A stretch of DNA of 64,000 bases from Rhodobacter flavimaris (lineage in GTDB: Bacteria; Pseudomonadota; Alphaproteobacteria; Rhodobacterales; Rhodobacteraceae), in the NCBI RefSeq assembly GCF_021378075.1, contig NZ_JAJUOS010000001.1, positions 1-64,000 of the forward strand, written 5' to 3'. Below the pieces are notes generated by a model that ran no database searches, was not told the DNA's origin, and was given only the letters and a program-made list of their open reading frames with translations. Positions within the stretch are counted from its first letter, which is position 1; every line of letters begins with the position of its first letter. Below, piece after piece: positions 57,140 through 64,000 of this stretch. Position numbers and translations under genes: made by a program.

Positions 57140-58926
57140 TGATGGAACTGATCGCGCAGAACATGGCGCCGATAATGTTCATCTCGCTCATCGGCTTCCT
57201 GCTGTTGGGCTATCCGGTTGCCTTCGCACTGGCCGCGAACGGTCTGGTGTTCTTCATCATCGGGGTCGAGCTTGCCCCGCTGTCGAATGGCACGATCAAC
57301 CTCAGCTGGCCGCTCTTGAACGCGATGCCTGAACGGTTCTGGGGGGTGTTGTCGAACGAGACATTGCTCGCCATTCCATTCTTCACATTCATGGGGATCG
57401 TGCTTGAGAAATCGGGCATGGCCGAAGACCTGCTCGACACCATCGGCCAGCTGTTCGGCCCGGTGCGTGGCGGTCTGGCCTATGCGGTGATCATCGTGGG
57501 CGCGCTGCTGGCCGCCACCACGGGCGTCGTGGCCGCCTCGGTGATCGCGATGGGCCTGATCTCCCTGCCGATCATGCTGCGCTATGGCTATGACCGCAGG
57601 ATTGCCTCGGGTGTGATCGCGGCGTCCGGCACATTGGCGCAGATCATTCCGCCCTCGCTGGTGTTGATCGTTCTGGCCGACCAGCTCGGTCGTTCGGTGG
57701 GCGACATGTACAAGGGCGCGATGATCCCCGGCCTCGTGCTGACGAGCATCTACCTTGGCTATGTCGCTCTGATGTCGGTGCTGCGTCCGCATTCGATGCC
57801 TGCGCTGCCGAAAGAGGCGCGCACGCTTGGCTCGGGTGTGACCTCGCTGGTCGTCGCACTGTCCACCGGTCTCGCGCTTTTCTACGGCGCCGAGAAGTAC
57901 CTTGAAGCGAACCACAACCCGAAGGATGCGGGCATCCTGGCCGCCGCGCTTGCCGTTCTGGTGATCTACGCGGCCGCCGTGCTCGACAAGGCGCTCAAGA
58001 TCAACGCGATGAGCCGCCTTGCGCAGCAGGTCGTCATCGTGCTGATCCCGCCGCTGGCGCTGATCTTCCTAGTGCTCGGGACCATCTTCCTTGGCGTTGC
58101 CACGCCGACCGAAGGCGGCGCCATGGGTGCCGTGGGTGCGCTGATCCTGTCGGGGATGAAGCGGCGTCTGAACTACGGCGTGGTGCGCGATGCACTGGCC
58201 GCCACGACGCGCCTCTCGGCCTTCGTGATGTTCATCCTGCTCGGTGCGCGGGTCTTCTCGCTGACTTTCTATGGCGTGAACGGCCACCTGTGGGTTGAGC
58301 ATCTTCTGGTCTCGCTGCCGGGCGGTGAGATGGGCTTCCTGATCGTGGTGTCGCTGCTGGTCTTCTTCCTGGCGTTCTTCCTTGATTTCTTCGAACTTGC
58401 CTTCATCATCGTTCCCCTGCTGGCCCCCGCGGCCGAGAAGCTGGGCATCGACCTGATCTGGTTCGGGGTCATCCTGGGGGTGAACATGCAGACATCGTTC
58501 ATGCACCCGCCCTTCGGCTTTGCGCTGTTCTTCCTGCGCTCGGTCGCTCCGAAGTCGGCCTATATCGACAAGGTGACGGGCAAGCTGACCGATCCGGTGA
58601 AGACCTCGCATATCTACTGGGGTGCCGTGCCGTTCGTGTTCATCCAGATCATCATGATCGGCATCGTGATCGCCTTCCCGGGCATGGTCATGCATTACAA
58701 GGGCAAGGTGGTCGATCCCTCGACGATCGAGCTCAAGCTGCCCGAGATGCCGGGTCTTGGCGGTGGTCTGGGCGGCCTTGGCGGGCTTGGTGCGCCTGGC
58801 TCTGCACCGGGCGGGATGGGCCTTGGCCTGCCGCCGATCGGTGCCCCCGGGGCGCCGGCGGGCGGAGGGGCGCCCATCGTGCCGGCTCCGATGGGGCTTG
58901 GCGGGCTTCCCCCGGCCAGCAACTGA
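57139..58926 (+). CDS. TRAP transporter large permease subunit (DctM type) with Gly/Pro-rich tail
   Basis: A 595-residue membrane protein with about 14 hydrophobic segments and DctM signatures (TTGVVAASVIAMGLISLPIM and ATPTEGGAMGAVGALILSG). About the last 60 residues form a low-complexity Gly/Pro/Ala/Leu tail (PGLGGGLGGLGGLGAPG, GGGAPIVPAPMGLGG) not found in typical DctM proteins. The ATG at 57139 has GAGGAGG seven bases upstream. No DctP-type binding protein lies nearby. The transported acid (keto or dicarboxylic) cannot be decided. Confidence 0.9.
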   Translation: MMELIAQNMAPIMFISLIGFLLLGYPVAFALAANGLVFFIIGVELAPLSNGTINLSWPLLNAMPERFWGVLSNETLLAIPFFTFMGIVLEKSGMAEDLLDTIGQLFGPVRGGLAYAVIIVGALLAATTGVVAASVIAMGLISLPIMLRYGYDRRIASGVIAASGTLAQIIPPSLVLIVLADQLGRSVGDMYKGAMIPGLVLTSIYLGYVALMSVLRPHSMPALPKEARTLGSGVTSLVVALSTGLALFYGAEKYLEANHNPKDAGILAAALAVLVIYAAAVLDKALKINAMSRLAQQVVIVLIPPLALIFLVLGTIFLGVATPTEGGAMGAVGALILSGMKRRLNYGVVRDALAATTRLSAFVMFILLGARVFSLTFYGVNGHLWVEHLLVSLPGGEMGFLIVVSLLVFFLAFFLDFFELAFIIVPLLAPAAEKLGIDLIWFGVILGVNMQTSFMHPPFGFALFFLRSVAPKSAYIDKVTGKLTDPVKTSHIYWGAVPFVFIQIIMIGIVIAFPGMVMHYKGKVVDPSTIELKLPEMPGLGGGLGGLGGLGAPGSAPGGMGLGLPPIGAPGAPAGGGAPIVPAPMGLGGLPPASN

Positions 58927-58932
58927 AACGAA

Positions 58933-58966
58933 AACGGCGGCCCTCGGGCCGCCGTTCCTCTTTCCG
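58933..58966 (+). terminator. Intrinsic terminator after the TRAP genes
   Basis: AACGGCGGCCC (58933-58943) pairs with GGGCCGCCGTT (58946-58956) over up to 11 bp around a very small loop, then CCTCTTT follows. It is 7 bases past the large-subunit stop. Confidence 0.8.
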
Positions 58967-58980
58967 GGGTAGGGTGGTCG

Positions 58981-59238
58981 TCAGGCGGTTTCGCCGGTGC
59001 GCCCCGCATGACCGCCCCGCCGCTGTTTCAGCTTCGGCGCGCGGTCGGGCAGTTCGGCCATGATCCGGTCGCGCTCCTCAGGCGTCATGCGCGACCAGTT
59101 GCCGATCTCATTGAGGGTGCGATAGCAGCCCACGCAGATCTTCTCGACCGGGTGGACCGAGCACAGCTTGATGCAGGGGCTTTCGATCTCGGCCCGCTTC
59201 CAGATCCGGTCGGTATTGGCGGGGACGTTCTCAGACAT
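58981..59238 (-). CDS. DUF1289 family protein
   Basis: An 85-residue protein with SPCIKLCSVHPVEKICVGCY at about 20-39, the four-cysteine DUF1289 signature probably binding metal, followed by RTLNEIGNWSRMTPEERDRI. The C-terminal tail is basic. Function unknown. Its start overlaps the ruvX end by 8 bases. Confidence 0.92.
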   Translation of the reverse strand: MSENVPANTDRIWKRAEIESPCIKLCSVHPVEKICVGCYRTLNEIGNWSRMTPEERDRIMAELPDRAPKLKQRRGGHAGRTGETA

Positions 59239-59710
59239 TCGAGGCCCTCAGATGCGCCAGGCGATCCAGCGCCCCTTGCAGGATAAACCCGGCAGCGACA
59301 TGGTCGATCACCTCGGCGCGACGCTTTCGCGACATATCCGCCTCCAGCATCGCCCGTTCGGCGGCCACCGTCGAGAGCCGCTCATCCCAGAAGCCGATGG
59401 GCAGGGGGGTCAACTTTTCGAGGTTGCGGGCAAAGGCGCGCGTCGATTGGCAGCGCGGCCCCTCGGTTCCGTCCATGTTCATCGGCAGGCCAAGGACGAT
59501 CCCGGCGATCTCGCGCTCGGCCACGATCTTTAGAAGCTTTTCGGCATCAAGCGTGAATTTCTCGCGCCGGATCGTCGAGAGCGGCGATGCGACCGAGCGC
59601 AGCGTGTCCGAGACCGCAACGCCGATCGTCTTGGTGCCAAGATCGAGCCCCGCCACCGCGCCAAAGCGGGGCAGGGCCGCGAAGAACTCCTCGATGGTGG
59701 CGCAGATCAA
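59231..59710 (-). CDS. ruvX: Putative pre-16S rRNA nuclease / Holliday junction resolvase-like RuvX
   Basis: A 159-residue RNase-H-fold protein of the YqgF family (GLDLGTKTIGVAVSD at about 20-34, with the catalytic Asp; GLPMNMDGTEG near 93). YqgF processes the 5' end of 16S rRNA in E. coli. It begins with TTG at 59710, which shares TTGA with the ccmI stop; no in-frame ATG gives the usual N-terminus, so the TTG start is likely. It is cotranscribed between ccmI and the DUF1289 gene. Confidence 0.9.
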   Translation of the reverse strand: MICATIEEFFAALPRFGAVAGLDLGTKTIGVAVSDTLRSVASPLSTIRREKFTLDAEKLLKIVAEREIAGIVLGLPMNMDGTEGPRCQSTRAFARNLEKLTPLPIGFWDERLSTVAAERAMLEADMSRKRRAEVIDHVAAGFILQGALDRLAHLRASNV

Positions 59711-61233
59711 TTGGCCACCCCGGCGGCCTGCGCGGCGCCCGCGATCACTGACAGCGCGGCCTCATCGCCCGCAAGCGCGGCTTGGGCCTTGGCATAGACC
59801 TCGGCGGCGCGCTCGGTCTGGCCAAGCGTGGCAAGCGAGGAAATCGCGCGCGCCCACTGGCTGGCGTCGCCGCCCTCAGTCTCCAACCGCTCGACCAGAC
59901 CGTTGACCATGTTGGCGATCATGTCCTGACGCTCTTCGGGGGTCATGTCCGAGGCCGATTGCATCTGCTCGTCGGTCAGCGCCGGGCCGCGCATCGGCGC
60001 GCCACCGGCCATCGGGGCCACATCGCCCTCGGCGGCGGAGCGGATCATTTCGAGATCTTCCGGGTGCTCGGCAAAGCGGCTTTGCGCCTCGCCCCAGATC
60101 GCCTGTGCGCGGTCTTCCTCGCCCAGCATCCGCAGCGACGAGATCAGCTTGGCCCAGTCTGCGGCGGGGCCGCCCTCACTGGCCAGACGGTCGTTGAGCT
60201 GCTCGACCATGCCACGGATCATCTGCTGGCGGTCTTCGGGCGACATTTCCGCCGCGGCCTGCATGTCGGCGGCCGAGGGGCCACGGCCACCGGGAGCCGG
60301 CATCTCGTAGCGCGTCTCGCCGGCGATCCAGGCGAGGTTCTCGATATTGGCCGTGATCGCGGGAACCCAGGGCGCCTGTGCCGGACCATCGCGCAGCAGC
60401 GCATCCCAGATGCGGAAGGCGCGGTCGCCGCGGCCATTTTGCGCCATCATCAGACCGATATAATAGCGCGACAGGCCATCGGCCGGGTCCATCTCAAGCG
60501 CCTTGGCAAAGTTCTCCTCGGCCTCCTTGGTCACCAGACCGCCCGCGGCGACGACCATGTATTCGCCCAGGTCGGCATAGTCCTGCGCGCGCGCCTTGTC
60601 GCCGAGAACCTCGACGAGGTGCTTCTTGGTTTCCCAACCCGCGCGGTAATTGCCCAGGCTCATCTCGTTACGCGCCAGAAGCGCAAGGCCTTCGGGGTCG
60701 TCGGGGCGCTCGGCCACGGCCTTGCGCAGGCGCTCCATCAGTTCAAGAAACTGCGGATCGGGCTGCGCCTGGTCGGCCTGCGCGGCGGCGGCCTGCTTTT
60801 CCGCGTCGTCCTGCGAGGGGCGCGAGTCGTAAAGCTCATTGGCGATTTCGAAGCGTTCCTTGATCGGCTGATCGGGGTAACCCGCCGCGCCAAGGCGCTG
60901 ATAGATGTAGAACGACGCGCCCATGATCGCGCCAAGCACAAGGATGATCGCCATCGTGGCGCCCTTGGGGGCCTCGCGGCTGAGCTGTTCGGTTTGCACG
61001 GCGCGGTCGGCCTCGAGCATCCGGCGCGAGATTTCCACGCGGGTGCGCTCGGCCTCGTCCTTGGTGATCACGCCGCGGGCCAGATCCTTGTCAAGATCGC
61101 GCAGCTGGTCGCGATAGACCTGCACGTCATAGGCCGAGGCAGGTGCTTCAGCCGCGTGGCGGCGCACGAGGGCAAGGACGAAAAGCAGCGCGATAAGCGC
61201 CACAAGGGCGGCGGTAAGGGTCCAGAACAGCAT
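59707..61233 (-). CDS. ccmI: c-type cytochrome biogenesis protein CcmI
   Basis: A 508-residue membrane-anchored protein. Two membrane segments flank a cytoplasmic loop (about 1-23 and 90-110) with the conserved YRDQLRDLDKDLARG, then a periplasmic TPR region. It delivers apocytochrome c to the haem ligation machinery. The C-terminal third contains two similar segments of about 100 residues (see 59750). The ATG at 61233 has AGGAG; the earlier in-frame ATG is rejected. Other ccm genes are not in the window. Confidence 0.92.
   Translation of the reverse strand: MLFWTLTAALVALIALLFVLALVRRHAAEAPASAYDVQVYRDQLRDLDKDLARGVITKDEAERTRVEISRRMLEADRAVQTEQLSREAPKGATMAIILVLGAIMGASFYIYQRLGAAGYPDQPIKERFEIANELYDSRPSQDDAEKQAAAAQADQAQPDPQFLELMERLRKAVAERPDDPEGLALLARNEMSLGNYRAGWETKKHLVEVLGDKARAQDYADLGEYMVVAAGGLVTKEAEENFAKALEMDPADGLSRYYIGLMMAQNGRGDRAFRIWDALLRDGPAQAPWVPAITANIENLAWIAGETRYEMPAPGGRGPSAADMQAAAEMSPEDRQQMIRGMVEQLNDRLASEGGPAADWAKLISSLRMLGEEDRAQAIWGEAQSRFAEHPEDLEMIRSAAEGDVAPMAGGAPMRGPALTDEQMQSASDMTPEERQDMIANMVNGLVERLETEGGDASQWARAISSLATLGQTERAAEVYAKAQAALAGDEAALSVIAGAAQAAGVAN
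59750..60255 (-). repeat. Tandem internal duplication in the CcmI C-terminal part
   Basis: Residues around MSPEDRQQMIRGMVEQL and ADWAKLISSLRMLGEEDRA (first unit) recur about 100 residues later as MTPEERQDMIANMVNGL and SQWARAISSLATLGQTERA (second unit). The copies are diverged, so this is an old duplication. It may extend a TPR-like helical array. Confidence 0.7.
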
Positions 61234-61448
61234 AACGTCTCCTGTGTCTGCCCCCATTTAGGCTGGATAGGCCGGGCAAGAAAGGGCCAAGCGCCAAGAT
61301 GGTGCGCCTTGTCGCAGGCGCATGTCGTATTTTTCCCGCAATTGCCGCTTGGGGGTGGCTTTTGGGCGGGGGGGCGGTCCATCAATAGGACGAATGATGG
61401 GGCCTTGCGGATTCGCGCCCGTCCGGAATGCGTGCCGAAGGAGTGAAC

Positions 61449-62702
61449 ATGGCTTTGAGACGCTACTCGATGTTTGCCGTTGCGCGAGAGGCCTTGCGCT
61501 TCCACGCCGGATGGGAACGCGCCTGGCAAAGCCCTGCGCCGAAAAAACGCTACGATGTGGTCATCGTCGGCGCGGGCGGCCACGGTCTGGCGACGGCCTA
61601 TTACCTTGGCAAGGTCCATGGGATCACCAATGTCGCGGTGATTGAGAAGGGTTGGCTGGGCGGTGGCAACACCGGGCGCAACACCACCATCATCCGCTCG
61701 AACTACCTGCAGGACCCCTCGGCGGCGATCTACGAAAAAGCGCGCTCGCTTTACGAGGATCTGAGCCAGGATCTGAACTACAACGTCATGTTCTCGCCGC
61801 GTGGCCTGCTGATGCTGGCCCAGTCCGAGCATGAGATGCGCGGCTACAAGCGCACGGTCTATGCCAACAATCTGCAAGGGGTCGAGACGCGCTGGATCAC
61901 GCCCTCAGAGGTCAAGGACCTGGTGCCGATCGTCAATATCGACGGGCCGCGCTACCCGGTTCTGGGCGCGCTTTATCAGGAACGCGGTGGCACCGCGCGC
62001 CATGACGCCGTGGCTTGGGGCTATGCTCGGGCGTGCTCGGCCATGGGGATGGACATCATCCAGCAATGCGAAGTGACCGGTGTGCGCACCGCGAACGGCA
62101 AGGTGCAGGGCGTCGAGACCACCAAGGGCTCGATCGACTGCGGCAAGCTGGCCATCGTCGTTGCGGGCCATTCGAGCGTGCTGGCCGAGATGGCGGGCTT
62201 CCGCCTGCCGATCGAGTCGATGGCGCTGCAAGCCTGGGTGTCCGAGCCGATCAAACCCTGCATGGACGTCGTTGTCATGGCGAACCTCGTGCATGGCTAC
62301 ATGAGCCAGTCCGACAAGGGCGAGATGGTTATTGGCGGCGGCACCGACGGATTCAATAACTACACGCAGCGCGGCTCGTGGCACCATGTCGAGGAAACCA
62401 CCCGTGCCCTGATCGAGACCTTCCCGATCATCTCGCGCCTCAAGATGCTGCGCCAGTGGGGCGGGATCGTGGACATGACCGGCGACCGCTCGCCCATCCT
62501 GTCGAAAACGCCGGTCGAGAACGTCTTCGTCAACTGCGGCTGGGGCACGGGCGGCTTCAAGTCGATCCCCGGCTCGGGTTGGGCAATGGCCGAACTGGTC
62601 GCCAAGGGCGAGCCGGGCCCGCTGGCCGCCGACTTCGGGCTGAACCGCTTCAAGGAAGGCCGCTTCATCGACGAATCCGTCGCGGCGGGGGTGGCGCATT
62701 GA
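61449..62702 (+). CDS. soxB: Sarcosine oxidase beta subunit
   Basis: A 417-residue flavoprotein subunit of heterotetrameric sarcosine oxidase. The FAD-binding motif VVIVGAGGHGLATAYYLG lies at about 35-52, with NTGRNTTIIRSNYL following and the C-terminal NCGWGTGGFKSIPGSG. The enzyme converts sarcosine to glycine and forms 5,10-methylene-THF and hydrogen peroxide. The ATG at 61449 follows AAGGAG. First gene of soxB-soxD-soxA; no glyA was seen upstream. Confidence 0.95.
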   Translation: MALRRYSMFAVAREALRFHAGWERAWQSPAPKKRYDVVIVGAGGHGLATAYYLGKVHGITNVAVIEKGWLGGGNTGRNTTIIRSNYLQDPSAAIYEKARSLYEDLSQDLNYNVMFSPRGLLMLAQSEHEMRGYKRTVYANNLQGVETRWITPSEVKDLVPIVNIDGPRYPVLGALYQERGGTARHDAVAWGYARACSAMGMDIIQQCEVTGVRTANGKVQGVETTKGSIDCGKLAIVVAGHSSVLAEMAGFRLPIESMALQAWVSEPIKPCMDVVVMANLVHGYMSQSDKGEMVIGGGTDGFNNYTQRGSWHHVEETTRALIETFPIISRLKMLRQWGGIVDMTGDRSPILSKTPVENVFVNCGWGTGGFKSIPGSGWAMAELVAKGEPGPLAADFGLNRFKEGRFIDESVAAGVAH

Positions 62703-62774
62703 CCCGTCTTCGCTTCGCATCGCTCCACGATCTTGCGGACGCCATGCCGTCCGCTTCCCGAAAGGCCCTCTGAC

Positions 62775-63098
62775 ATGCTGACACTCACCTGTCCCTATTG
62801 CGGCGTGACCGTCGAGGAAACCGAACTCGCCCCCGGCGGCGAGGCGCATCTGAAGCGCTTCGGGCCGGGCGCGTCCGACGAGGACTTCGAAGGCTATCTC
62901 TTCGCGCGCAAGAACCCCAAGGGCGTCCACTTCGAGCGCTGGCGCCATGCCTATGGCTGCGGAAAGTGGTTCCTGGCGGCGCGCTGCACCGCTACGCTTG
63001 AGGTCTTCGGCACCTATCCGGCGCAGACGACCGAGCCTCCGGCCGAGCTGATCGCGAAAATCAATGAGAAACGACCGAACTGGGGGGGCTGGAAATGA
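62775..63098 (+). CDS. soxD: Sarcosine oxidase delta subunit
   Basis: A 107-residue small subunit with a zinc-binding site (TCPYCGVT at 5-12 with HAYGCGKW near 62) and the family segment ARKNPKGVHFERWRHAYGC. It structurally supports the SoxABDG complex. It overlaps soxA by four bases (ATGA). Confidence 0.94.
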   Translation: MLTLTCPYCGVTVEETELAPGGEAHLKRFGPGASDEDFEGYLFARKNPKGVHFERWRHAYGCGKWFLAARCTATLEVFGTYPAQTTEPPAELIAKINEKRPNWGGWK

Positions 63099-64000
63099 GC
63101 ACGCGTCTCGCAAAAGGCGGCCGGCTGATCGACCGCGCCAAACCGCTCAACTTCACCTTCAACGGCAAGCCCATGCGCGGCTATGCGGGCGACACGCTCG
63201 CCTCGGCGCTGCTGGGTGCCGGTCAGGTCATGCTCGGGCGTTCGTTCAAGTATCACCGTCCGCGCGGCCTTGTGGCCAGCGGCGCGGAAGAGCCGAACGC
63301 TCTGGTCAACCTTGGCCGCAACAACCGTCACGAGCCCGACCAGCGCACCACCACCACCGAACTGTTCGAGGGCGCCGAGGCGACCAGCCAGAACCACTGG
63401 CCGTCGCTGGAATTCGATGTGGGCGCGATCAACGACACCTTCTATCGGTTCCTGCCGGCGGGCTTCTATTACAAGACCTTCATGGCGCCGCGCTTCGCCT
63501 GGAAACATGTGTTCGAGCCGATCATCCGCCAGTCGGCGGGTCTGGGTGCTGCGCCGAAAGAGGCCGACCCGGATCGCTACGAGCAGGCCTATGACTATTG
63601 CGACGTGCTCGTCGTCGGCGGGGGCGTGGCAGGCCTTGCCGCAGCCCTGACCGAGGCGCGCGCGGGCAAGCGCGTGATCGTGATGGAGCAGACCGCGCAT
63701 TGGGGCGGCCGCGCCCCGGTCGATGGCGGCCAGATCGACGGTCAGGAGCCCGAAGCCTGGGTTGCAGCAGCGGTTGAAACGCTGTCGGGCATGGCCAATG
63801 TGCGCCTTATGCTGCGCACCATGGCGGCGGGTCTGCATGACCATGGCTATGCGATCGGCTATCAGTCGGTGGGCGAGCACGCAGCCGATGGCCGTCCGCG
63901 TCATCGCCTGTGGCGCGTGCGCGCGGGCCTCACCATCACTGCAAGCGGCGCGATCGAGCGCCCGATCGCCTTCTCGGGCAACGATGTGCCCGGCGTGATG
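63095..64000 (+). CDS. soxA: Sarcosine oxidase alpha subunit, N-terminal part (cut by window edge)
   Basis: The first 302 codons are open to the window edge; full-length proteins have about 1000 residues. Visible are an N-terminal 2Fe-2S-fold-like domain (FNGKPMRGYAGDTLASALLG, without the usual iron-sulfur cysteines) and the NAD-binding motif VLVVGGGVAGLAAALTEARA near 179-198. The ATG overlaps the soxD stop by four bases. The rest of the NAD and folate domains and soxG lie outside the window. Confidence 0.93.
   Translation, partial: MSTRLAKGGRLIDRAKPLNFTFNGKPMRGYAGDTLASALLGAGQVMLGRSFKYHRPRGLVASGAEEPNALVNLGRNNRHEPDQRTTTTELFEGAEATSQNHWPSLEFDVGAINDTFYRFLPAGFYYKTFMAPRFAWKHVFEPIIRQSAGLGAAPKEADPDRYEQAYDYCDVLVVGGGVAGLAAALTEARAGKRVIVMEQTAHWGGRAPVDGGQIDGQEPEAWVAAAVETLSGMANVRLMLRTMAAGLHDHGYAIGYQSVGEHAADGRPRHRLWRVRAGLTITASGAIERPIAFSGNDVPGVM

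Overview
This window is chromosomal DNA from an alphaproteobacterium, most likely of the order Rhodobacterales (Paracoccus/Rhodobacter/Thioclava-like). The evidence is the high GC content, strong third-position G/C bias, a short ProRS of 445 aa, a PccR-type regulator next to pccB, the bet/cho layout, and Rhodobacterales-type small proteins (DUF6497, DUF4174, DUF1289, DUF465). I see no phage, transposon, CRISPR array, rRNA or tRNA. Gene density is about one per kb with short gaps, so this looks like core chromosome. The last gene (soxA) is cut by the right edge.

Layout. 0-13 kb: Bax-inhibitor-like membrane protein, quinone oxidoreductase, HTH regulator plus HisN-like phosphatase, two purine deaminases tail to tail (8-oxoguanine deaminase and guanine deaminase), MgtE with 5-formyl-THF cyclo-ligase, a YmdB-like phosphodiesterase, an SLC13 permease, YebC, and a small basic protein. 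13-14.7 kb: divergent argP/argO-like regulator and exporter, then an EamA permease. 14.7-21.5 kb: choline/betaine block, with choXWV on the minus strand diverging from betI-betB-betA. 21.5-35.5 kb: the propionate block, with the ScfR/PccR regulator, pccB, five small mostly envelope proteins, pccA, a GT-C-like membrane protein, a DUF4174 protein and methylmalonyl-CoA mutase. 35.6-44 kb: GNAT, a DnaJ-like protein, an EEP nuclease, a small exported protein, then ppx, ppk, hdaA and an AI-2E-family permease on the minus strand. 44-50 kb: proS, DUF2937, a di-haem cytochrome c peroxidase, lolC/E-lolD, an ArsC/Spx-like protein and a cold shock protein. 50-56 kb: thrS, a hydrolase, and ilvBH with a leader. 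56.5-64 kb: a TRAP permease pair, DUF1289-ruvX-ccmI, and soxBDA for sarcosine oxidase.

How the genes work together. choXWV plus betBA import choline and convert it to glycine betaine, and soxBDA can oxidise sarcosine, a late product of betaine demethylation. pccA/pccB and the mutase carry propionyl-CoA to succinyl-CoA, with PccR as the likely controller: TTTGCAAA sites lie in front of both pccR and pccB. ppk and ppx make and degrade polyphosphate.

Most notable non-coding features: (1) a complete ribosome-mediated attenuator in front of ilvB, with a promoter, a 15-residue Leu/Val leader peptide, an antiterminator and a terminator; (2) a dispersed GC-rich intergenic element present as six copies at five sites, one site being a head-to-head pair; (3) a perfect 9+9 bp inverted repeat covering the argP ribosome binding site; (4) two FNR-type boxes; (5) candidate BetI and PccR operators. 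I found no large unrecognisable multi-gene system; the new material is mainly regulatory.
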